NCBI RefSeq assembly: GCF_963576545.1
Contig: NW_026870393.1
Span: 44,852 to 108,851 of the forward strand
From: Limanda limanda
Lineage: Eukaryota; Chordata; Actinopteri; Pleuronectiformes; Pleuronectidae
Length of the DNA stretch: 64,000 nt
Direction: 5' to 3'
How positions within the stretch are numbered: the first letter of the stretch is position 1; every line of letters begins with the position of its first letter. The notes beneath the pieces were generated by a model. It did no database searches. It was not told the origin of the DNA and was given only the letters and a program-made list of their open reading frames with translations. Positions 1-9,800 of this stretch are shown here, piece by piece. A program made the position numbers and the translations under genes.

Positions 1-21
1 GATGAAAGCACATAGGAGAAA

Positions 22-66
22 GAGATATTCTTGAATAACTTTTTTTGTGAAGGTCGGAGAGACTTG
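22..66 (+). repeat. 45-bp box identical in monomers A and B
   Basis: This box, from GAGATATTC to GACTTG, is identical between A and B reference monomers; the second copy in the first L unit is at 340-384. It contains a T7 tract. Changes inside it are rare: TTAAAT at 4353-4358 and 8209-8214, AACC before the T tract near 12716, AACG near 28148, 29268, 44048 and 45168, a T8 form near 32803, 48703 and 49664, and T6 at 61529-61534. The contrast with the divergent sequence beside it suggests constraint or local conversion. No known protein site is claimed. Confidence 0.85.
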
Positions 67-76
67 CAAGTAGGCT

Positions 77-98
77 CTACCCCCACTAAATGGGGTAG
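77..98 (+). other. Inverted repeat, 7-bp stem with 8-nt loop (S-type)
   Basis: CTACCCC (77-83) pairs with GGGGTAG (92-98) around an eight-base loop. After one mismatch two more G-C pairs are possible. The GGGGTT form common in L units breaks the stem at its T-A pair. No T-run follows, so it does not look like a terminator. Its role is unknown, and it may only be incidental symmetry fixed by amplification. Confidence 0.6.
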
Positions 99-129
99 CG
101 CGCATCGATCGGTACCATCCTTGAGCTTC

Positions 130-142
130 TCCGACTTTCGGA
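130..142 (+). other. Inverted repeat, 5-bp stem with 3-nt loop beside telomere block
   Basis: TCCGA (130-134) and TCGGA (138-142) flank CTT immediately before the telomeric block. It is disturbed in units with CTTTTGG (for example 3979, 7835, 8797, 31285), CTCGG (22614, 38514) or CCAAC (50878). It is short and of uncertain meaning. Confidence 0.5.
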
Positions 143-164
143 AGGGTTAGGGTTAGGGTTAGGG
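143..164 (+). repeat. Telomeric block AGGG(TTAGGG)3, reference copy
   Basis: The block has three TTAGGG hexamers preceded by AGGG, giving exactly four GGG tracts separated by TTA. That is the minimal composition of a human-type intramolecular G-quadruplex. It also contains two TTAGGGTTA cores, the kind of site bound by telobox/Myb-type telomere proteins in other eukaryotes. It recurs in essentially all 283 units at 163- or 318-bp spacing. The last G is also the first base of the next unit in my phasing. It is too short and too regularly interrupted to be a functional chromosome end by itself. Confidence 0.95.
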
Positions 165-184
165 ATGAAAGCACATAGGAGAAA

Positions 185-339
185 GAGATATTCTTGAATA
201 ACTTTTTTTGTGAAGGTCGGAGAGACTTGGAAAGTGGTTGCATCTGGACTAATTTGGGTCCTGCGGATCGATTGGTACCATCCCCGAGCTTGTACGACCT
301 TCGGAAGAGGTCGACCGACGAAATTCCCCCAAATCTGAG
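185..339 (+). repeat. Monomer B reference (155 bp, no telomere block)
   Basis: Monomer B occurs only inside L units. Its first 45 bp equal the box in monomer A. The next 54 bp, up to and including GGTACC, align to A without gaps at 36 of 54 positions by my count. The following 28 bp match A at 23 positions. After CGGAAG the two diverge completely: A has TTAGGG repeats plus the 21-bp linker, whereas B has GGTCGACC and a C5 run. B closes directly onto the next 45-bp box, so it is a complete monomer in its own right. It could be the older monomer, with A derived by acquiring telomere DNA, but the sequence alone does not fix the direction. Confidence 0.85.
295..316 (+). other. Monomer B inverted repeat and GGTCGACC palindrome
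   Basis: CGACCT (295-300) pairs with AGGTCG (308-313) around a seven-base loop. It overlaps the 8-bp palindrome GGTCGACC (309-316), which contains a GTCGAC (SalI-type) site. Because it lies only in monomer B, this site marks L units, whereas GGTACC occurs in both monomers. Some copies have TTTGGAAG in the loop (26960, 31130). No function is known. Confidence 0.55.
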
Positions 340-3041
340 GAGATATTCTTGAATAACTTTTTTTGTGAAGGTCGGAGAGACTTGCAAGTAGGCTCTACCC
401 CCACTAAATGGGGTTGCGCACATCGATCGGTACCATCCTTGAGCTTCTCCGACTTTCGGAAGGGTTAGGGTTAGGGTTAGGGATGAAAGCACATAGGAGA
501 AAGAGATATTCTTGAATAACTTTTTTTGTGAAGGTCGGAGAGACTTGGAAAGTGGTTGCATCTGGACTAATTTGGGTCCTGCGGATCGATTGGTACCATC
601 CCCGAGCTTGTACGACCTTCGGAAGAGGTCGACCGACGAAATTCCCCCAAATCTGAGGAGATATTCTTGAATAACTTTTTTTGTGAAGGTCGGAGAGACT
701 TGCAAGTAGGCTCTACCCCCACTAAATGGGGTTGCGCGCATCGATCGGTACCATCCTTGAGCTTCTCCGACTTTCGGAAGGGTTAGGGTTAGGGTTAGGG
801 ATGAAAGCACATAGGAGAAAGAGATATTCTTGAATAACTTTTTTTGTGAAGGTCGGAGAGACTTGCAAGTAGGCTCTACCCCCACTAAATGGGGTAGCGC
901 GCATCGATCGGTACCATCCTTGAGCTTCTCCGACTTTCGGAAGGGTTAGGGTTAGGGTTAGGGATGAAAGCACATAGGAGAAAGAGATATTCTTGAATAA
1001 CTTTTTTTGTGAAGGTCGGAGAGACTTGGAAAGTGGTTGCATCTGGACTAATTTGGGTCCTGCGGATCGATTGGTACCATCCCCGAGCTTGTACGACCTT
1101 CGGAAGAGGTCGACCGACGAAATTCCCCCAAATCTGAGGAGATATTCTTGAATAACTTTTTTTGTGAAGGTCGGAGAGACTTGCAAGTAGGCTCTACCCC
1201 CACTAAATGGGGTTGCGCACATCGATCGGTACCATCCTTGAGCTTCTCCGACTTTCGGAAGGGTTAGGGTTAGGGTTAGGGATGAAAGCACATAGGAGAA
1301 AGAGATATTCTTGAATAACTTTTTTTGTGAAGGTCGGAGAGACTTGGAAAGTGGTTGCATCTGGACTAATTTGGGTCCTGCGGATCGATTGGTACCATCC
1401 CCGAGCTTGTACGACCTTCGGAAGAGGTCGACCGACGAAATTCCCCCAAATCTGAGGAGATATTCTTGAATAACTTTTTTTGTGAAGGTCGGAGAGACTT
1501 GCAAGTAGGCTCTACCCCCACTAAATGGGGTTGCGCGCATCGATCGGTACCATCCTTGAGCTTCTCCGACTTTCGGAAGGGTTAGGGTTAGGGTTAGGGA
1601 TGAAAGCACATAGGAGAAAGAGATATTCTTGAATAACTTTTTTTGTGAAGGTCGGAGAGACTTGCAAGTAGGCTCTACCCCCACTAAATGGGGTAGCGCA
1701 CATCGATCGGTACCATCCTTGAGCTTCTCCGACTTTCGGAAGGGTTAGGGTTAGGGTTAGGGATGAAAGCACATAGGAGAAAGAGATATTCTTGAATAAC
1801 TTTTTTTGTGAAGGTCGGAGAGACTTGGAAAGTGGTTGCATCTGGACTAATTTGGGTCCTGCGGATCGATTGGTACCATCCCCGAGCTTGTACAACCTTC
1901 GGAAGAGGTCGACCGACGAAATTCCCCCAAATCTGAGGAGATATTCTTGAATAACTTTTTTTGTGAAGGTCGGAGAGACTTGCAAGTAGGCTCTACCCCC
2001 ACTAAATGGGGTAGCGCGCATCGATCGGTACCATCCTTGAGCTTCTCCGACTTTCGGAAGGGTTAGGGTTAGGGTTAGGGATGAAAGCACATAGGAGAAA
2101 GAGATATTCTTGAATAACTTTTTTTGTGAAGGTCGGAGAGACTTGCAAGTAGGCTCTACCCCCACTAAATGGGGTTGCGCGCATCGATCGGTACCATCCT
2201 TGAGCTTCTCCGACTTTCGGAAGGGTTAGGGTTAGGGTTAGGGATGAAAGCACATAGGAGAAAGAGATATTCTTGAATAACTTTTTTTGTGAAGGTCGGA
2301 GAGACTTGGAAAGTGGTTGCATCTGGACTAATTTGGGTCCTGCGGATCGATTGGTACCATCCCCGAGCTTGTACGACCTTCGGAAGAGGTCGACCGACGA
2401 AATTCCCCCAAATCTGAGGAGATATTCTTGAATAACTTTTTTTGTGAAGGTCGGAGAGACTTGCAAGTAGGCTCTACCCCCACTAAATGGGGTTGCGCGC
2501 ATCGATCGGTACCATCCTTGAGCTTCTCCGACTTTCGGAAGGGTTAGGGTTAGGGTTAGGGATGAAAGCACATAGGAGAAAGAGATATTCTTGAATAACT
2601 TTTTTTGTGAAGGTCGGAGAGACTTGGAAAGTGGTTGCATCTGGACTAATTTGGGTCCTGCGGATCGATTGGTACCATCCCCGAGCTTGTACGACCTTCG
2701 GAAGAGGTCGACCGACGAAATTCCCCCAAATCTGAGGAGATATTCTTGAATAACTTTTTTTGTGAAGGTCGGAGAGACTTGCAAGTAGGCTCTACCCCCA
2801 CTAAATGGGGTTGCGCGCATCGATTGGTACCATCCTTGAGCTTCTCCGACTTTCGGAAGGGTTAGGGTTAGGGTTAGGGATGAAAGCACATAGGAGAAAG
2901 AGATATTCTTGAATAACTTTTTTTGTGAAGGTCGGAGAGACTTGCAAGTAGGCTCTACCCCCACTAAATGGGGTAGCGCACATCGATCGGTACCATCCTT
3001 GAGCTTCTCCGACTTTCGGAAGGGTTAGGGTTAGGGTTAGG

Positions 3042-6000
3042 GATGAAAGCACATAGGAGAAAGAGATATTCTTGAATAACTTTTTTTGTGAAGGTCGGAG
3101 AGACTTGGAAAGTGGTTGCATCTGGACTAATTTGGGTCCTGCGGATCGATTGGTACCATCCCCGAGCTTGTACGACCTTCGGAAGAGGTCGACCGACGAA
3201 ATTCCCCCAAATCTGAGGAGATATTCTTGAATAACTTTTTTTGTGAAGGTCGGAGAGACTTGCAAGTAGGCTCTACCCCCACTAAATGGGGTAGCGCGCA
3301 TCGATCGGTACCATCCTTGAGCTTCTCCGACTTTCGGAAGGGTTAGGGTTAGGGTTAGGGATGAAAGCACATAGGAGAAAGAGATATTCTTGAATAACTT
3401 TTTTTGTGAAGGTCGGAGAGACTTGCAAGTAGGCTCTACCCCCACTAAATGGGGTTGCGCGCATCGATCGGTACCATCCTTGAGCTTCTCCGACTTTCGG
3501 AAGGGTTAGGGTTAGGGTTAGGGATGAAAGCACATAGGAGAAAGAGATATTCTTGAATAACTTTTTTTGTGAAGGTCGGAGAGACTTGGAAAGTGGTTGC
3601 ATCTGGACTAATTTGGGTCCTGCGGATCGATTGGTACCATCCCCGAGCTTGTACGACCTTCGGAAGAGGTCGACCGACGAAATTCCCCCAAATCTGAGGA
3701 GATATTCTTGAATAACTTTTTTTGTGAAGGTCGGAGAGACTTGCAAGTAGGCTCTACCCCCACTAAATGGGGTTGCGCGCATCGATCGGTACCATCCTTG
3801 AGCTTCTCCGACTTTCGGAAGGGTTAGGGTTAGGGTTAGGGATGAAAGCACATAGGAGAAAGAGATATTCTTGAATAACTTTTTTTGTGAAGGTCGGAGA
3901 GACTTGCAAGTAGGCTCTACCCCCACTAAATGGGGTAGCGCGCATCGATCGGTACCATCCTTGAGCTTCTCCGACTTTTGGAAGGGTTAGGGTTAGGGTT
4001 AGGGATGAAAGCACATAGGAGAAAGAGATATTCTTGAATAACTTTTTTTGTGAAGGTCGGAGAGACTTGGAAAGTGGTTGCATCTGGACTAATTTGGGTC
4101 CTGCGGATCGATTGGTACCATCCTCGAGCTTGTACGACCTTCGGAAGAGGTCGACCGACGAAATTCCCCCAAATCTGAGGAGATATTCTTGAATAACTTT
4201 TTTTGTGAAGGTCGGAGAGACTTGCAAGTAGGCTCTACCCCCACTAAATGGGGTAGCGCGCATCGATCGGTACCATCCTTGAGCTTCTCCGACTTTCGGA
4301 AGGGTTAGGGTTAGGGTTAGGGATGAAAGCACATAGGAGAAAGAGATATTCTTAAATAACTTTTTTTGTGAAGGTCGGAGAGACTTGCAAGTAGGCTCTA
4401 CCCCCACTAAATGGGGTAGCGCGCATCGATCGGTACCATCCTTGAGCTTCTCCGACTTTCGGAAGGGTTAGGGTTAGGGTTAGGGATGAAAGCACATAGG
4501 AGAAAGAGATATTCTTGAATAACTTTTTTTGTGAAGGTCGGAGAGACTTGGAAAGTGGTTGCATCTGGACTAATTTGGGTCCTGCGGATCGATTGGTACC
4601 ATCCCCGAGCTTGTACGACCTTCGGAAGAGGTCGACCGACGAAATTCCCCCAAATCTGAGGAGATATTCTTGAATAACTTTTTTTGTGAAGGTCGGAGAG
4701 ACTTGCAAGTAGGCTCTACCCCCACTAAATGGGGTTGCGCGCATCGATCAGTACCATCCTTGAGCTTCTCCGACTTTCGGAAGGGTTAGGGTTAGGGTTA
4801 GGGATGAAAGCACATAGGAGAAAGAGATATTCTTGAATAACTTTTTTTGTGAAGGTCGGAGAGACTTGCAAGTAGGCTCTACTCCCACTAAATGGGGTAG
4901 CGCACATCGATCGGTACCATCCTTGAGCTTCTCCGACTTTCGGAAGGGTTAGGGTTAGGGTTAGGGATGAAAGCACATAGGAGAAAGAGATATTCTTGAA
5001 TAACTTTTTTTGTGAAGGTCGGAGAGACTTGCAAGTAGGCTCTACCCCCACTAAATGGGGTAGCGCGCATCGATCGGTACCATCCTTGAGCTTCTCCGAC
5101 TTTCGGAAGGGTTAGGGTTAGGGTTAGGGATGAAAGCACATAGGAGAAAGAGATATTCTTGAATAACTTTTTTTGTGAAGGTCGGAGAGACTTGGAAAGT
5201 GGTTGCATCTGGACTAATTTGGGTCCTGCGGATCGATTGGTACCATCCCTTAGCTTGTACGACCTTCGGAAGAGGTCGACCGACGAAATTCCCCCAAATC
5301 TGAGGAGATATTCTTGAATAACTTTTTTTGTGAAGGTCGGAGAGACTTGCAAGTAGGCTCTACCCCCACTAAATGGGGTTGCGCGCATCGATCGGTACCA
5401 TCCTTGAGCTTCTCCGACTTTCGGAAGGGTTAGGGTTAGGGTTAGGGATGAAAGCACATAGGAGAAAGAGATATTCTTGAATAACTTTTTTTGTGAAGGT
5501 CGGAGAGACTTGCAAGTAGGCTCTACCCCCACTAAATGGGGTAGCGCGCATCGATCGGTACCATCCTTGAGCTTCTCCGACTTTCGGAAGGGTTAGGGTT
5601 AGGGTTAGGGATGAAAGCACATAGGAGAAAGAGATATTCTTGAATAACTTTTTTTGTGAAGGTCGGAGAGACTTGGAAAGTGGTTGCATCTGGACTAATT
5701 TGGGTCCTGCGGATCGATTGGTACCATCCCCGAGCTTGTACGACCTTCGGAAGAGGTCGACCGACGAAATTCCCCCAAATCTGAGGAGATATTCTTGAAT
5801 AACTTTTTTTGTGAAGGTCGGAGAGACTTGCAAGTAGGCTCTACCCCCACTAAATGGGGTTGCGCGCATCGATCAGTACCATCCTTGAGCTTCTCCGACT
5901 TTCGGAAGGGTTAGGGTTAGGGTTAGGGATGAAAGCACATAGGAGAAAGAGATATTCTTGAATAACTTTTTTTGTGAAGGTCGGAGAGACTTGCAAGTAG

Positions 6001-6897
6001 GCTCTACTCCCACTAAATGGGGTAGCGCGCATCGATCGGTACCATCCTTGAGCTTCTCCGACTTTCGGAAGGGTTAGGGTTAGGGTTAGGGATGAAAGCA
6101 CATAGGAGAAAGAGATATTCTTGAATAACTTTTTTTGTGAAGGTCGGAGAGACTTGCAAGTAGGCTCTACCCCCACTAAATGGGGTAGTGCAAATCGATC
6201 GGTACCATCCTTGAGCTTCTCCGACTTTCGGAAGGGTTAGGGTTAGGGTTAGGGATGAAAGCACATAGGAGAAAGAGATATTCTTGAATAACTTTTTTTG
6301 TGAAGGTCGGAGAGACTTGCAAGTAGGCTCTACCCCCACTAAATGGGGTAGCGCGCATCGATCGGTACCATCCTTGAGCTTCTCCGACTTTCGGAAGGGT
6401 TAGGGTTAGGGTTAGGGATGAAAGCACATAGGAGAAAGAGATATTCTTGAATAACTTTTTTTGTGAAGGTCGGAGAGACTTGGAAAGTGGTTGCATCTGG
6501 ACTAATTTGGGTCCTGCGGATCGATTGGTACCATCCCTTAGCTTGTACGACCTTCGGAAGAGGTCGACCGACGAAATTCCCCCAAATCTGAGGAGATATT
6601 CTTGAATAACTTTTTTTGTGAAGGTCGGAGAGACTTGCAAGTAGGCTCTACCCCCACTAAATGGGGTTGCGCGCATCGATCGGTACCATCCTTGAGCTTC
6701 TCCGACTTTCGGAAGGGTTAGGGTTAGGGTTAGGGATGAAAGCACATAGGAGAAAGAGATATTCTTGAATAACTTTTTTTGTGAAGGTCGGAGAGACTTG
6801 CAAGTAGGCTCTACCCCCACTAAATGGGGTAGCGCGCATCGATCGGTACCATCCTTGAGCTTCTCCGACTTTCGGAAGGGTTAGGGTTAGGGTTAGG
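3042..6897 (+). repeat. Sub-array II copy 1: 3856-bp higher-order repeat
   Basis: Seventeen units: L, S, L, S, L, S, L, S, S, L, S, L, S, S, S, L, S. Private markers recur in the next copy: CTTTTGG at 3979, CCTCGAG at 4132-4138, TTAAAT at 4353-4358, CTACTCCC at 4879-4886, CCCTTAGC in two L units (near 5248 and 6537), and GTGCAAATC at 6188-6196. Inside it, a shorter 1125-bp pattern starting at 4803 begins again at 5928. No gene is present. Confidence 0.85.
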
Positions 6898-9800
6898 GAT
6901 GAAAGCACATAGGAGAAAGAGATATTCTTGAATAACTTTTTTTGTGAAGGTCGGAGAGACTTGGAAAGTGGTTGCATCTGGACTAATTTGGGTCCTGCGG
7001 ATCGATTGGTACCATCCCCGAGCTTGTACGACCTTCGGAAGAGGTCGACCGACGAAATTCCCCCAAATCTGAGGAGATATTCTTGAATAACTTTTTTTGT
7101 GAAGGTCGGAGAGACTTGCAAGTAGGCTCTACCCCCACTAAATGGGGTAGCGCGCATCGATCGGTACCATCCTTGAGCTTCTCCGACTTTCGGAAGGGTT
7201 AGGGTTAGGGTTAGGGATGAAAGCACATAGGAGAAAGAGATATTCTTGAATAACTTTTTTTGTGAAGGTCGGAGAGACTTGCAAGTAGGCTCTACCCCCA
7301 CTAAATGGGGTTGCGCGCATCGATCGGTACCATCCTTGAGCTTCTCCGACTTTCGGAAGGGTTAGGGTTAGGGTTAGGGATGAAAGCACATAGGAGAAAG
7401 AGATATTCTTGAATAACTTTTTTTGTGAAGGTCGGAGAGACTTGGAAAGTGGTTGCATCTGGACTAATTTGGGTCCTGCGGATCGATTGGTACCATCCCC
7501 GAGCTTGTACGACCTTCGGAAGAGGTCGACCGACGAAATTCCCCCAAATCTGAGGAGATATTCTTGAATAACTTTTTTTGTGAAGGTCGGAGAGACTTGC
7601 AAGTAGGCTCTACCCCCACTAAATGGGGTTGCGCGCATCGATCGGTACCATCCTTGAGCTTCTCCGACTTTCGGAAGGGTTAGGGTTAGGGTTAGGGATG
7701 AAAGCACATAGGAGAAAGAGATATTCTTGAATAACTTTTTTTGTGAAGGTCGGAGAGACTTGCAAGTAGGCTCTACCCCCACTAAATGGGGTAGCGCGCA
7801 TCGATCGGTACCATCCTTGAGCTTCTCCGACTTTTGGAAGGGTTAGGGTTAGGGTTAGGGATGAAAGCACATAGGAGAAAGAGATATTCTTGAATAACTT
7901 TTTTTGTGAAGGTCGGAGAGACTTGGAAAGTGGTTGCATCTGGACTAATTTGGGTCCTGCGGATCGATTGGTACCATCCTCGAGCTTGTACGACCTTCGG
8001 AAGAGGTCGACCGACGAAATTCCCCCAAATCTGAGGAGATATTCTTGAATAACTTTTTTTGTGAAGGTCGGAGAGACTTGCAAGTAGGCTCTACCCCCAC
8101 TAAATGGGGTAGCGCGCATCGATCGGTACCATCCTTGAGCTTCTCCGACTTTCGGAAGGGTTAGGGTTAGGGTTAGGGATGAAAGCACATAGGAGAAAGA
8201 GATATTCTTAAATAACTTTTTTTGTGAAGGTCGGAGAGACTTGCAAGTAGGCTCTACCCCCACTAAATGGGGTAGCGCGCATCGATCGGTACCATCCTTG
8301 AGCTTCTCCGACTTTCGGAAGGGTTAGGGTTAGGGTTAGGGATGAAAGCACATAGGAGAAAGAGATATTCTTGAATAACTTTTTTTGTGAAGGTCGGAGA
8401 GACTTGGAAAGTGGTTGCATCTGGACTAATTTGGGTCCTGCGGATCGATTGGTACCATCCCCGAGCTTGTACGACCTTCGGAAGAGGTCGACCGACGAAA
8501 TTCCCCCAAATCTGAGGAGATATTCTTGAATAACTTTTTTTGTGAAGGTCGGAGAGACTTGCAAGTAGGCTCTACCCCCACTAAATGGGGTTGCGCGCAT
8601 CGATCAGTACCATCCTTGAGCTTCTCCGACTTTCGGAAGGGTTAGGGTTAGGGTTAGGGATGAAAGCACATAGGAGAAAGAGATATTCTTGAATAACTTT
8701 TTTTGTGAAGGTCGGAGAGACTTGCAAGTAGGCTCTACTCCCACTAAATGGGGTAGCGCACATCGATCGGTACCATCCTTGAGCTTCTCCGACTTTTGGA
8801 AGGGTTAGGGTTAGGGTTAGGGATGAAAGCACATAGGAGAAAGAGATATTCTTGAATAACTTTTTTTGTGAAGGTCGGAGAGACTTGCAAGTAGGCTCTA
8901 CCCCCACTAAATGGGGTAGTGCGAATCGATCGGTACCATCCTTGAGCTTCTCCGACTTTCGGAAGGGTTAGGGTTAGGGTTAGGGATGAAAGCACATAGG
9001 AGAAAGAGATATTCTTGAATAACTTTTTTTGTGAAGGTCGGAGAGACTTGCAAGTAGGCTCTACCCCCACTAAATGGGGTAGCGCGCATCGATCGGTACC
9101 ATCCTTGAGCTTCTCCGACTTTCGGAAGGGTTAGGGTTAGGGTTAGGGATGAAAGCACATAGGAGAAAGAGATATTCTTGAATAACTTTTTTTGTGAAGG
9201 TCGGAGAGACTTGGAAAGTGGTTGCATCTGGACTAATTTGGGTCCTGCGGATCGATTGGTACCATCCCTTAGCTTGTACGACCTTCGGAAGAGGTCGACC
9301 GACGAAATTCCCCCAAATCTGAGGAGATATTCTTGAATAACTTTTTTTGTGAAGGTCGGAGAGACTTGCAAGTAGGCTCTACCCCCACTAAATGGGGTTG
9401 CGCGCATCGATCGGTACCATCCTTGAGCTTCTCCGACTTTCGGAAGGGTTAGGGTTAGGGTTAGGGATGAAAGCACATAGGAGAAAGAGATATTCTTGAA
9501 TAACTTTTTTTGTGAAGGTCGGAGAGACTTGCAAGTAGGCTCTACCCCCACTAAATGGGGTAGCGCGCATCGATCGGTACCATCCTTGAGCTTCTCCGAC
9601 TTTCGGAAGGGTTAGGGTTAGGGTTAGGGATGAAAGCACATAGGAGAAAGAGATATTCTTGAATAACTTTTTTTGTGAAGGTCGGAGAGACTTGGAAAGT
9701 GGTTGCATCTGGACTAATTTGGGTCCTGCGGATCGATTGGTACCATCCCCGAGCTTGTACGACCTTCGGAAGAGGTCGACCGACGAAATTCCCCCAAATC

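Larger units (their letters stand above)
1..163 (+). repeat. Reference short unit S (monomer A, 163 bp)
   Basis: This is the first complete S unit and serves as reference for the 168 S units. Order within it: a 21-bp linker (1-21), a 45-bp box shared with monomer B (22-66) with a T7 tract at 40-46, a variable middle (67-142) containing two short inverted repeats, CGATCG at 106-111 and GGTACC at 111-116, then the telomeric block from 143. It holds seven CpG dinucleotides. The length is close to one nucleosome repeat, as in many satellites. It has no promoter-like, tRNA-like or coding signature. 163 is 1 modulo 3, so each S unit shifts any reading frame that crosses it. Confidence 0.95.
164..481 (+). 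repeat. Reference long unit L (monomer B + monomer A, 318 bp)
   Basis: This is the first L unit and serves as reference for the 115 L units. It equals an S unit with a 155-bp monomer B inserted: the linker and 45-bp box are followed by B-specific sequence to 339, then a second 45-bp box (340-384) and an A-type middle and telomeric end. In most L units the A half reads GGGGTT where S units usually read GGGGTA, but exceptions exist (for example 1988-1993 and 3286-3291), so the marker is not absolute. 318 is 3 x 106, so reading frame is kept across an L unit. Confidence 0.95.
1..3041 (+). repeat. Sub-array I: 1280-bp higher-order repeat, two copies
   Basis: Units 1-12 in order: S, L, L, S, L, L, S, L, S, L, L, S, starting at 1, 164, 482, 800, 963, 1281, 1599, 1762, 2080, 2243, 2561 and 2879. 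The five-unit pattern L S L L S occurs at 482-1761 and again at 1762-3041, each 1280 bp. Single-base differences separate the copies, for example TACAACC with A at 1894 in the second. No gene is present. Confidence 0.85.

Noticed and set aside
22..66. Bacterial-type promoter (TATTCT) or T-tract terminator
   Set aside because: TATTCT and the T7 tract are simply part of the repeated box. No paired element, gene or stem is placed to make them functional, and the sequence context is not bacterial.
1..163. Window start as a real array boundary
   Set aside because: The first unit is complete and ordinary in my chosen phase, which was itself set from the first base. Nothing marks an edge, so the array probably continues to the left.
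143..164. A true chromosome end or long interstitial telomere tract
   Set aside because: Each TTAGGG run is only two to four hexamers and is followed at once by satellite sequence.
722..1684. Minus-strand open frames of 60 to 320 codons recurring throughout the window
   Set aside because: They are almost identical copies of the satellite read backwards. Successive monomers are read in different frames, and telomere repeats are translated as Leu-Thr or Asn-Pro runs. Frames end wherever S and L units happen to shift register. No independent coding signal is present.
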